Of a DNA stretch of 64,000 nt, positions 41,614 through 50,570 are shown piece after piece; the stretch's first letter is position 1; each line of letters begins with the position of its first letter. This stretch comes from Clostridium sp. Lineage in GTDB: Bacteria > Bacteroidota > Bacteroidia > Bacteroidales > Muribaculaceae. The notes under the pieces were generated by a model. The model saw nothing but the letters and a program-made list of their open reading frames with translations. It made no database searches and was not told the origin of the DNA. The stretch spans positions 416,969-480,968 of the forward strand of contig JAMPBQ010000001.1 of NCBI GenBank assembly GCA_023666615.1, written 5' to 3'. The translations under genes and the position numbers were made by a program.

Positions 41614-41691
41614 AATGCCGTTGACGACAACTGGCAATGCCATTGATGCCAACTGTTAATACCATTAATGCCAACTATCAATACCATTAAT
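41614..41691 (+). repeat. 22-bp tandem repeat reaching the start codon of the GH5-GH43 gene
   Basis: Units start at 41614, 41636, 41658 and 41680 (exactly 22 bp): for example AATGCCATTGATGCCAACTG plus TT. The last, partial unit ends one base before ATG 41693, so the ribosome-binding region is made of repeat sequence. Confidence 0.92.
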
Positions 41692-41692
41692 A

Positions 41693-44600
41693 ATGAAACT
41701 TAAATCAGCGATTTTATCCCTTATGCTTGCCCTTGCGGCGATTCCCTCTTGGGGGTGGAAGGGAATGGAAATGCCGCGGCTGAAGGTGGAGGGGAAATAC
41801 CTTACCGACCAACAAGGCAACGTGGTGAACTTGCACGGCTTCGCGCAGACCTACAGCCCATGGTTCAACGAACAGATGACGAAGTGGAACAATTATGATG
41901 TGGCTGCATGCCTGAGCTACAACCAAGGCTTGATAGACGACATCCTCAACGCGGGATGGGAAGTGAACTTTCTGCGCCTTCACATGGACCCCTATTGGAG
42001 CAACACCCCCGGGCAGCAGACTACAGGCGAGAATGACATATCCGCTTTCAACTTCGATAGATTCAAGACCTACCTCAACTCCGTGTTCATCCCGATGGCG
42101 GAGTACGCGACTAGCCACGGGCTATATGTGGTGATGCGGCCGCCGGGAGTGTGCCCCGAAGAGATAGCGGTGGGCGACGCGTATCAGGAATACCTGATAA
42201 AGGTGTGGAAGCACGTATCGTCGCACGCCAAGCTTAAGAACAATCCCCACATAATGTTTGAGCTGGCCAACGAGCCCGTGCGCATCAAGGGGACAGACGG
42301 GAGCGTCGGCGGGAGCACTCAGCCGCAATTCGACGCTCTGAAGCAATATTTCCAGGAGATAGTCGACGCCATCCGAGCCAACGGCTGCGGCAACATCCTG
42401 TGGGTGCCCGGGCTGGGCTACCAATCAAAATACGCCGGGTATGCCGAAAATCCGATTGAGGGCGAAAACATCGGCTATGCCGTACATATATATCCGGGGT
42501 GGTTTGGAAGCACTACGGGCTACAATGACTTCCTTCAAGGCTGGAACGCCGACGTGCAGCCGGTGGCCGACTTCGCGCCCATCATGGTCACCGAAATGGA
42601 CTGGGCGCCCGAGCACTACAACGCCAGCTGGGGCAAAGGCTACACCGGGACAGCCGGAGGAACGGGCTTCGGCGCCAACTTCAAGAAAATCACCGACGAC
42701 GCCGGCAATGTGAGCTGGCTTCTGTTCACCGGCGCCGAGCTGATGGCAAAATTCAAGAACGTGGCCGGGACGCCTGGCAACTACACTTTCCTCAACGACC
42801 CCGAGGCCTGCCCATGGCCCATCTACCATTGGTACCAGGACTACAAGACGCAGAATTATCCGCATGCGGAATTCACATACCAGGCGTTGAGCGACAAGGG
42901 GAACGGCACATACGCCAACCCGCTGATATACGGCGACTTCCCCGACCCCGACGTGATAAGGGTGGAGGACACCTACTATATGATAAGCACGACGATGCAC
43001 ATATTCCCCGGCGCCACCATATTGAAATCCAAAGACTTGGTGAACTGGGAATACTGCTCAAACCCGCTGGCGAACATCGAGGCGACAGATCCCTATAACT
43101 TGCAGAACGGGCAAAACCGCTACGGCAAGGGGCAATGGGCCACGTCGCTGCAATACCATGACGGTGTATTCTACATTCTGTTCAACACCAACGATGAAGG
43201 CTCCTACCTGCTGACCGCGACCGACCCGGCCGGCGCCTGGGAGAAAAAGAAGCTGAACGACAGCTACTATGACTGCGGCCTGCTCTTTGACGGTGACGAC
43301 ATCTATGTGGCCTACGGTATCAACGAGCTGCACGTGGCCAAGCTGGACGAAGACTTCAACCGCGTGCGTGATGAGCATGTGATCACCTACACATGGCGCG
43401 AGGGCCTTGAGGGGTCGCGCATGTACAAGATAGGGGATTACTATTACATCTATTCCACATATGGGGGCATCCCCGGGACACAGGTTTGCTTCCGCAGCAA
43501 AGACCCGTTCGGGCCCTACGAAGAAAAGATGGTGCTCAACCTCAGCCCCAAGAGCGTACACCAGGGAGCGCTGGTGCAGACGGCCGCCGGGCAATGGTAC
43601 ACAATGCTCATGACAGAGATATGGCCCTTCGGGCGCGCGCCGATGCTTCTTCCCGTGTACTGGAGCGGCGATTGGCCGGTGATCGTGACCCAGGGCACCG
43701 CGCTCACGCAGGGAACCAAGCCGGCAGGGGTCGCGTCACCGATCAAGGCATTGCCCACTAACGACCCCTTCAGGAGCTACAGCCTGGGACTGCAATGGGG
43801 CTGGAACCACAACCCCGACGCCGGCAAATGGAGCCTTGTGGAGAGAGCGGGATGGCTGACGCTGCACACGGCATCGGTGACAAACGACCTCTATTATGCG
43901 CGCAACACATTGACCCAGCGCATAATGACATACCACGACAAGCTAGACCACAGCTATGGCACAATAGCCATAGACATATCGGGGATGAAAGAAGGCGACC
44001 GGGCGGGCCTGGCGGCGATGCAAGATCCCTACTCGTGCATCGGAGTGAAGATGGAGGGCGGCAAGAAAACATTCTATTTCGAGAAAGCGTCGCTGACCTC
44101 CAAAATAGCGAAGATAGAGACAGCAGGGCCGCAAGCGGCGTCGGACATCGTATACTTGCGCGGCGACGCCTCGTTCAACACGGGTAAGGTGAAATTTTAC
44201 TATAGCCTTGACAACAAGACCTTCACACAGCTTGGAGAAGAATTTATGATGGTGTACGACCTATCAGTGTTCACCGGCAACAAATGGGCGATCTTCAACT
44301 ACGCCACCAAGGCGCTGGGAGGAAAGGTGGAAGTAGACTGGTTCAGCACCGAGCCCGACTTCACGGAAGACAAATATTATGACAGCAATTTCAAGGGCTA
44401 TTCCGCGGAATCCCTGAGCCTGAGCCATCTGCGCACAGCCGCCGACAGGGTGGTGCTTCTGAGCGGATCAAGCACCACAATTGACGTAACGGCCGTATTC
44501 ATGGACGGGCACGAAGAAAACGTGAGCTTAGCGGCCAGCTACGCGTCAAGCAACCCGGGTGTTGTGAGCGTGGCCGGGGGGCGCATCAACGCGCTGAAGG

Positions 44601-45274
44601 ACGGCAACGCCACTCTTACCATCAGCTACGCCGGGCCGATGGGGGAGGCGAAGAGCGTGAAGGTGCAGGTTGAGAGCACCTCTTTCCCGCTGACGAAGGA
44701 GCATTTCAACCCCAACATATGGATGAGCGGGTCGTTTGACGAGGAAACGCACAGAGTGGTCCTTGGGCAGTACGGATTTGGCGGATGGAAATATTCAAGC
44801 GGGCTAGACCTGAGCGAATACAAATACCTCGTGGCTAAATTCAAGAAGCGCTCCAGCCCATGGGACGGGCTTTCGCTGAGGGCATTTGACCAGCCGGACT
44901 ATTGGGCCGGGGGCTGCTATGCCAACGCGGGGGACAACAGCTATTGCAAGATCGACCTGCAAAGGATGAAGAAGGACGGCACCAGCGAGGCCATGGATCC
45001 GTCGCATCTCTACATCATAGGATTCTGGTGCTACGGGCAAGACCCGAACTCGAGCAACGACAACGCATTTGAGATAGATTGCGTGTACGCCACCAATGAC
45101 GAGGACTTTCTCTCGACAGAAGACATCAAGATATTGGAGGGAGAAGAAGAGGTGGATGTTTACAATCTCGAGGGCATAATGCTGATGAGAGGCGTGAGCC
45201 CGTCAGAGGCAAAATCGCAGCTTCCGACAGGAATTTACATAATTGGCGGCGAAAAGGTAATGATTAGAAAATAA
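41693..45274 (+). CDS. Secreted GH5-GH43 fusion enzyme
   Basis: 1193 aa. Signal peptide MKLKSAILSLMLALAAIPSWG. Residues about 25-395 form a GH5 barrel, with E194 in ELANEPVRI as acid/base and E301 in MVTEMDWAP as nucleophile. Residues about 410-690 form a GH43 propeller starting YGDFPDPDVIRVEDTYYMIS, with the base Asp near 418-420, as in GH43_12-like beta-xylosidases. A beta-sandwich typical of these enzymes follows (about 700-900), then a Big_2-like domain (RVVLLSGSSTTIDVTAVF … VSVAGGRINALKDGNATLTI). The C-terminus has a carbohydrate-binding-like region and a tail ending PTGIYIIGGEKVMIRK. The enzyme should combine endo-cleavage and xyloside release. It lies upstream of the xus operon and has its own promoter. 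Confidence 0.9.
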   Translation: MKLKSAILSLMLALAAIPSWGWKGMEMPRLKVEGKYLTDQQGNVVNLHGFAQTYSPWFNEQMTKWNNYDVAACLSYNQGLIDDILNAGWEVNFLRLHMDPYWSNTPGQQTTGENDISAFNFDRFKTYLNSVFIPMAEYATSHGLYVVMRPPGVCPEEIAVGDAYQEYLIKVWKHVSSHAKLKNNPHIMFELANEPVRIKGTDGSVGGSTQPQFDALKQYFQEIVDAIRANGCGNILWVPGLGYQSKYAGYAENPIEGENIGYAVHIYPGWFGSTTGYNDFLQGWNADVQPVADFAPIMVTEMDWAPEHYNASWGKGYTGTAGGTGFGANFKKITDDAGNVSWLLFTGAELMAKFKNVAGTPGNYTFLNDPEACPWPIYHWYQDYKTQNYPHAEFTYQALSDKGNGTYANPLIYGDFPDPDVIRVEDTYYMISTTMHIFPGATILKSKDLVNWEYCSNPLANIEATDPYNLQNGQNRYGKGQWATSLQYHDGVFYILFNTNDEGSYLLTATDPAGAWEKKKLNDSYYDCGLLFDGDDIYVAYGINELHVAKLDEDFNRVRDEHVITYTWREGLEGSRMYKIGDYYYIYSTYGGIPGTQVCFRSKDPFGPYEEKMVLNLSPKSVHQGALVQTAAGQWYTMLMTEIWPFGRAPMLLPVYWSGDWPVIVTQGTALTQGTKPAGVASPIKALPTNDPFRSYSLGLQWGWNHNPDAGKWSLVERAGWLTLHTASVTNDLYYARNTLTQRIMTYHDKLDHSYGTIAIDISGMKEGDRAGLAAMQDPYSCIGVKMEGGKKTFYFEKASLTSKIAKIETAGPQAASDIVYLRGDASFNTGKVKFYYSLDNKTFTQLGEEFMMVYDLSVFTGNKWAIFNYATKALGGKVEVDWFSTEPDFTEDKYYDSNFKGYSAESLSLSHLRTAADRVVLLSGSSTTIDVTAVFMDGHEENVSLAASYASSNPGVVSVAGGRINALKDGNATLTISYAGPMGEAKSVKVQVESTSFPLTKEHFNPNIWMSGSFDEETHRVVLGQYGFGGWKYSSGLDLSEYKYLVAKFKKRSSPWDGLSLRAFDQPDYWAGGCYANAGDNSYCKIDLQRMKKDGTSEAMDPSHLYIIGFWCYGQDPNSSNDNAFEIDCVYATNDEDFLSTEDIKILEGEEEVDVYNLEGIMLMRGVSPSEAKSQLPTGIYIIGGEKVMIRK

Positions 45275-45295
45275 AGTGATTACGCAGGCGGCGTT

Positions 45296-45326
45296 GCGTG
45301 GGCTAACAAATCTGTTACGCCCACGC
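45296..45326. promoter_or_regulatory. Long inverted repeat between the GH5-GH43 gene and xusA
   Basis: GCGTGGGC (45296-45303) pairs with GCCCACGC (45319-45326), and inside them TAAC (45304-45307) with GTTA (45314-45317). There is no U-tract. It may be a factor-dependent terminator or an operator; TGTTACGCC in it resembles the dyad before the symporter. Confidence 0.6.
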
Positions 45327-45369
45327 ACGCTAAATGTAACGTTTCGCGATAGTTAAGTTTCGCCGTAAA

Positions 45370-45401
45370 TTTCAGCTTATTAATAAAGTTGTGTAATTTT
45401 G
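45370..45401 (+). promoter_or_regulatory. Promoter of the xus operon
   Basis: TTTC (45370-45373), 20-bp spacer, TAATTTTG (45394-45401). The leader to xusA is about 105 nt. GTTAC at 45314 and GTAAC at 45336 lie 35-80 bp upstream and could be the regulator site. Confidence 0.7.
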
Positions 45402-45511
45402 TCCACCATTTACGGACGAGGCCTAAATCTAACTCCATGCAGATGCCATGCTCCCCCAAATGACAAATGAAGAAAACTAATTACCTAAATCAAAACAAAT
45501 AACCATTTCTA

Positions 45512-48500
45512 ATGAAAAAAGCAATCTTGAATCGCATCACCATTATGATGATGGCAATATTGCTCACACCGTGCCTGGCCCTTGCGGACTTGGTGACGGG
45601 ACAGGTCACCGACGAAAACGGTGAGCCGTTGGTGGGCGTTGCCGTGATGGTGAAAGGCGGCAATGGGCAAGGCGCCACCACCGACCTGGATGGCAACTAC
45701 AAGCTCAACGTCGCTGACCCAAGCAAGGCGGTGCTCGTGGCCACGTACGTGGGCATGGACCCCGTTGAGGAGGCCGTAAAAGGACGCTCAGTGGTTAACA
45801 TCGTGCTGCGCGAGAATGCCGACGTGCTCGACGAAGTCGTAGTAGTCGGCTATGGCCAGCAGAAGAAGGTGTCGGTAGTTGGCGCCATCACGCAGACCTC
45901 CGGCGAAGTGCTGGAGCGGGCCGGCGGCGTAAGCAGCGTAGGCGCGGCCCTGACGGGCAACCTTCCCGGCGTGATCACGACGTCGTCCACCGGCATGCCC
46001 GGCGCCGAGGACCCGACCATCGTGATCCGCGGCGTGAGCTCATGGAACAACTCGCAGCCTCTGATCCTTGTGGACGGCATCGAGCGCCCGATGAGCGCTG
46101 TAGACATCACATCAGTGCAATCCATTTCCGTGCTGAAAGACGCTTCGGCCACGGCGGTGTACGGCGTGAAGGGCGCCAACGGCGTAATCCTGATCACCAC
46201 CAAGCGCGGACAGGACGGACGCGCGAAAATCTCCGTGGGGATGAACGCCACGATGAAGGTGGTGTCGCAGATGCCCAGCATCTACAATTCGGCCGACGCC
46301 TTGACGCTTCGCAACACAGTGATCGAGCGCGAGCTTGGCCTTGTGCCCGCTTCGTGGGAGAAAATCACCACAGCGGAAATCATCAACAAATACCGCAACC
46401 CCATCGGGCTGGAAGAGCAGGAGCGCTACGTAGACGTGAACTGGCGCGACGAGCTCTTCAAGAAGCATGCGATGAGCTACAACCCGAACATCAACATCTC
46501 GGGCGGCACGCAGTTTGTGAAATACTTCGCGTCGATCGACTTCCTGCATGAAGGCGACATGTTCCGCGAATGGGACAACAACCGCGGCTACCAGCCCGGC
46601 TACGGCTTCAACCGCATCAACGTGCGTTCGAACCTTGACTTCTCCATCACCAAGAGCACGACCCTGAAGGTGAACCTCTTCGGCAGCAACGGGCAGAAGA
46701 GGTCGGCATGGAACGTTGCTGACGATTCATTCGGCGCCTCACAGCTATGGCAGGCCGCATACTCGTCGTCGCCCGACGCCTTCCTGCCGCGCTACAGCGA
46801 CGGCACCTGGGGCTACTACCGCCCCGACTCGCAGGGAGCTCCGAACTCCATCACCAACCTGGCGCTGGCGGGCCTGGAGAAGGTGACGACCACCCGCGTC
46901 AACACCGACTTCACCCTTGAGCAAGACCTCAGCTTCATCACCAAGGGCCTGAGGGCATCGGCGATGGTGTCATGGGACAACGTATTCGTAGAGGCGGGCC
47001 GCGGCATCAACGACCTTTACCACGCAGCGCAATTCAAGTGGATCGACCCCGAGACCGGCATTACCTATTATAAAGAAGAGAGCCAGAGCAAGCAGGGCTT
47101 CGACTTCGTGGAAGGCATCGAGTGGGCGCCCGTGGGAGGCTCAGTCAACAACTGGCAGACCCAGCGCAACCTCTTCTACCAGGCCCAAATCAACTGGGCA
47201 CGCCAATTCGGGCAGCATGACGTGAGCGCGATGGGCGTGTTCAACCGCACAGAGCAGACGTACGGCTCTCAGTTCACCAACTACCGCGAGGACTGGGCGT
47301 TCCGCTTGACATACAACTTCGGCGACCGCTACTTTGCTGAGTACAACGGAGCCTACAACGGATCAGAGCGCTTCAGCAACAAGAACCGCTTCCACTACTT
47401 CAATTCAGGCGCTATCGGCTGGATGATCACCAATGAAAAATTCATGAACTGGAGCCACGGCATCATCGACCTCCTGAAGGTGCGCTACTCCTACGGCGAA
47501 GTGGGCGAGGACTACGTGCCCTCGCGCTGGCTCTACGCCACACAGTGGGCGTACGGCGGCACCTCAATGCAGGGCATCGAGAACCGCGTGATGAGCCCCT
47601 ACCAATGGTACTACCTCTCGCAGATGGGCAACCCCGACGTGCATTGGGAGACCGCGATCAAGCAGAACATAGGCATCGACTATTCATTTTGGAACCACTT
47701 CGCTGCGGGCAGCCTTGAGTTCTTCACCGACAAGCGCAAGGACATCCTCATCACGGGCGACAACCGCGCGGTGCCCAGCTACTACGGCGGCACAGCGCCG
47801 ACAGCGAACCTGGGACGCGTGCGCACCACGGGCTACGAATTTGAGCTTCGCCTGAACTACACCTTCGGCAAGGATTGGCACGTATGGGGCAACTTTAACA
47901 TGACTCACGCCAAGAATAAGATCCTTGAATATGACGATCCGCAGCTGACGCCCTCATACCAGAAGAGCACAGGCTACGCCATCGGGCAGGACCACGTGAT
48001 CTATACGGCAGGCTACGCCAATACGTGGTCGCAGGTTTACGGCACGACGCAGCACAACACCAACGACAACCAAAAGCTGCCGGGCATGTACGCAAACGTG
48101 GACTATAACGGCGACGGCGTGATAGACAGCAACGACTCGGCGCCCTACGGGTACACCGGCACGCCAGAGAACACATACTCCGGCACGATCGGCTTTGAGT
48201 GGAAGGGCTTCTCGGCTTATGTGCAGTTCTATGGCGTGACCAACGTGAACCGCTGGGTAAGCTTCACCTCGTTCAGCGGGCACAAGGACACCGTGTACAG
48301 CGTGGACGGGTCATACTGGAGCGCATGGAACCAGGACGCCGACGCGCCGCTGCCGCGCTGGGACTCGACCCCCTCCAACTATGACGGCATGCGCTTCCAC
48401 TATGACGGCAGCTACATCCGCCTGAAGAACGCCGAAATCGCGTATACGTGGACCAAGGGGTGGGTGAAGAAGCTTGGGCTTAGCAACTTCAAGCTCTACC

Positions 48501-48637
48501 TGAACGGCAACAACCTATGGGTGTGGAGCCGCATGCCAGACGACCGCGAGAGCAACTTCGCAGGCACCGGCCTGGCATCGCAGGGGGCATATCCGACCGT
48601 AAAGCGCTTCAACCTCGGCTTCAAGTTTGACATTTAA
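45512..48637 (+). CDS. xusA: SusC/RagA-type TonB-dependent transporter, xylan system (XusA-like)
   Basis: 1041 aa. Signal peptide, then a carboxypeptidase-regulatory-like domain (VTGQVTDENGEPLVGVAVMVKGG…), TonB box region (DEVVVVGYGQQKKVSVVGAI), plug (LILVDGIERPMS…DVTSVQSISVLKDASATAVYGVKGANGVILITTK) and a large beta-barrel ending TVKRFNLGFKFDI. It forms the outer-membrane channel for xylo-oligosaccharides, capped by the SusD-like protein encoded 12 bp downstream. The gene order two SusC/D pairs, lipoprotein, GH10 matches the xusABCDE-xyn10C core described in xylanolytic Bacteroidetes; the symbol rests on that order. Confidence 0.93.
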   Translation: MKKAILNRITIMMMAILLTPCLALADLVTGQVTDENGEPLVGVAVMVKGGNGQGATTDLDGNYKLNVADPSKAVLVATYVGMDPVEEAVKGRSVVNIVLRENADVLDEVVVVGYGQQKKVSVVGAITQTSGEVLERAGGVSSVGAALTGNLPGVITTSSTGMPGAEDPTIVIRGVSSWNNSQPLILVDGIERPMSAVDITSVQSISVLKDASATAVYGVKGANGVILITTKRGQDGRAKISVGMNATMKVVSQMPSIYNSADALTLRNTVIERELGLVPASWEKITTAEIINKYRNPIGLEEQERYVDVNWRDELFKKHAMSYNPNINISGGTQFVKYFASIDFLHEGDMFREWDNNRGYQPGYGFNRINVRSNLDFSITKSTTLKVNLFGSNGQKRSAWNVADDSFGASQLWQAAYSSSPDAFLPRYSDGTWGYYRPDSQGAPNSITNLALAGLEKVTTTRVNTDFTLEQDLSFITKGLRASAMVSWDNVFVEAGRGINDLYHAAQFKWIDPETGITYYKEESQSKQGFDFVEGIEWAPVGGSVNNWQTQRNLFYQAQINWARQFGQHDVSAMGVFNRTEQTYGSQFTNYREDWAFRLTYNFGDRYFAEYNGAYNGSERFSNKNRFHYFNSGAIGWMITNEKFMNWSHGIIDLLKVRYSYGEVGEDYVPSRWLYATQWAYGGTSMQGIENRVMSPYQWYYLSQMGNPDVHWETAIKQNIGIDYSFWNHFAAGSLEFFTDKRKDILITGDNRAVPSYYGGTAPTANLGRVRTTGYEFELRLNYTFGKDWHVWGNFNMTHAKNKILEYDDPQLTPSYQKSTGYAIGQDHVIYTAGYANTWSQVYGTTQHNTNDNQKLPGMYANVDYNGDGVIDSNDSAPYGYTGTPENTYSGTIGFEWKGFSAYVQFYGVTNVNRWVSFTSFSGHKDTVYSVDGSYWSAWNQDADAPLPRWDSTPSNYDGMRFHYDGSYIRLKNAEIAYTWTKGWVKKLGLSNFKLYLNGNNLWVWSRMPDDRESNFAGTGLASQGAYPTVKRFNLGFKFDI

Positions 48638-48649
48638 CGCAGAAAATCC

Positions 48650-50539
48650 ATGAAACTAAACATAAAAGCAACATACGCCGCGTGCATTCTGGCGGCAGCC
48701 TCGCTGACCATGACGGGCTGCACCGACTACCTCGACAAGAGCGAAGAGTCGGACATCTCGGAAGAGGAGGCCTTCAAGGATTTCCAGAACTTCCAGGGCT
48801 TTGTGGAGATTATGTACAACAACATACCCGACTTTTCGAAGGGATACTGGACAAATTCGTTCAACTGGGGCGAAGACGAGCTGCTCTCCACCAACTGCAA
48901 CTACCATATGGGCTATAAGATAGACCAGGGCGACTTCTGGGGCTGGCAGTCAGAGCACGACGGCTGGGCCACGGGCTGGCTGGACCGCTCCGCCTTCAAT
49001 CCGACGAAAAACGATGGCGACGATTCGCGCTTCAACAAGGGACTTTGGCCCTGCTGCTGGTACAACATCCGGCAGTGCAACCTGGGCCTGGCGAACCTTG
49101 ACCGCCTGACCGACGCCACCCAGGCGCAGAAAAACGCGATAGAGGGGCAGCTGCTGTTCTTCCGCGGGTGGTGCCACTTCATGCTGATGCAATACTTTGG
49201 GGGAATTCCCTACATCAACAAGGTGATTGACGCCAACGAGCGCATCGACGAGCCCAGGCTGGCATACAACGAATGCGCAGACCTGGTGGCCGCCGACCTC
49301 CGCCGGGCTGCAGACCTTCTGCCCATCGACTGGGACAAGACCAACATCTCAGTTTCGACCAACGGCAAGAACCAGCTGCGCGCCAACAAGATCTGGGCGC
49401 TGGGCTTCTTGGCGAAGAATTACCTCTACGCCGGCTCTCCGCTGATGAACAAGACCGTGACCGGCCAAAGCTCCTACAACAAGGAATATTGCCAGCAGGC
49501 GGCGGACGCCTTCGCCGAGCTTCTTGACCTGGTGGAGAGCGGGCAAACGCAGTACGCGCTTGTAGACTACGCCAACATAGCAGACGTGTTCTATTCCTTC
49601 TCGCAGGGCGGCCGCCTTCCCGGCAGCACAGAGGCCATCATGCGCGCATCAGTGGCCGGCCCGTGGCAGAACACCCGCTACGGCCTGGCGCTGCAATACC
49701 TGCCGCGCCCCTACCAGACCGACGGCTCAGTTACCTTCTCGGCAACGGCCAACTATGTGAACTACTACGGCATGGCCAACGGACTGCCGCTGAGCGACCC
49801 CGATTCGGGCTTCGACCCGACGCATCCATGGAAGGACCGCGACCCGCGCTTCTACAACGACGTGCTGTATGACGGCGCCTTTGTGAGCGACAACAGCACC
49901 TATGCGGCCGATCTGCAGAACGCCCAGCTGTACACTGACGGCTATTGCCGCGGCCAGCTGGACACCTACAACCGCACTGGATATGCGATACGCAAATTCC
50001 TGCATCCGAAATGCAACAAGGCCGACGACGGGTGGGGCTGGAGCCCGCAATTCTGCATCAACGTGGCATACCTGCGCCTGGCGGACGTGTACTTGATGTA
50101 CGCCGAGGCAGTGGCCCAGGCAACGCAGAACCCGAACGCCCGCGCCGGCAAATGCTCGCTGACAGCGATCGACGCCGTGAACAAGATACGCGAGCGCGCC
50201 GGAGTTGAGGGCCTCAACTCGAAGTACACCGGCGATTTGGAAGGGTTCATGTCGGAGCTTCGCCGCGAGCGCGCCGTAGAGCTGTCGTGGGAAGGCTTGC
50301 GCTTCAACGACCTGCGCCGCTGGATGCTGATCGACAAATATCCGTACACCATCAAGACGTCGCAGGAATTTACGCGCGCCGGGGAGTTTGACGCGGCGAA
50401 TCCGAAGGAGAACGCGGTAAGCGGCTGGCGCGAAGAGGTGATACTGACGCGCAACTTCAGCGAGAAGCATTATTGGATGCCGCTGAAATTATCAGATGTG
50501 AACATGTCGCCCGATTTCCCACAGAATCCCGGCTGGTAA
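48650..50539 (+). CDS. xusB: SusD/RagB-type surface glycan-binding lipoprotein (XusB-like)
   Basis: 629 aa. SPII signal with Cys24 (LAAASLTMTGCTDYLDKSEES). TPR-type helices and SusD segments are visible: RGWCHFMLMQYFGGIPYINKV, YLRLADVYLMYAEAVAQAT, INKIRERAG-like VNKIRERAGVEGL, RRERAVELSWEGLRFNDLRRW and the final KHYWMPLKLSDVNMSPDFPQNPGW. It caps the XusA channel and binds xylan chains at the surface. Same operon as xusA. Confidence 0.93.
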   Translation: MKLNIKATYAACILAAASLTMTGCTDYLDKSEESDISEEEAFKDFQNFQGFVEIMYNNIPDFSKGYWTNSFNWGEDELLSTNCNYHMGYKIDQGDFWGWQSEHDGWATGWLDRSAFNPTKNDGDDSRFNKGLWPCCWYNIRQCNLGLANLDRLTDATQAQKNAIEGQLLFFRGWCHFMLMQYFGGIPYINKVIDANERIDEPRLAYNECADLVAADLRRAADLLPIDWDKTNISVSTNGKNQLRANKIWALGFLAKNYLYAGSPLMNKTVTGQSSYNKEYCQQAADAFAELLDLVESGQTQYALVDYANIADVFYSFSQGGRLPGSTEAIMRASVAGPWQNTRYGLALQYLPRPYQTDGSVTFSATANYVNYYGMANGLPLSDPDSGFDPTHPWKDRDPRFYNDVLYDGAFVSDNSTYAADLQNAQLYTDGYCRGQLDTYNRTGYAIRKFLHPKCNKADDGWGWSPQFCINVAYLRLADVYLMYAEAVAQATQNPNARAGKCSLTAIDAVNKIRERAGVEGLNSKYTGDLEGFMSELRRERAVELSWEGLRFNDLRRWMLIDKYPYTIKTSQEFTRAGEFDAANPKENAVSGWREEVILTRNFSEKHYWMPLKLSDVNMSPDFPQNPGW

Positions 50540-50570
50540 TTAAATCCAATCATTTCATAAGGAAATAATA

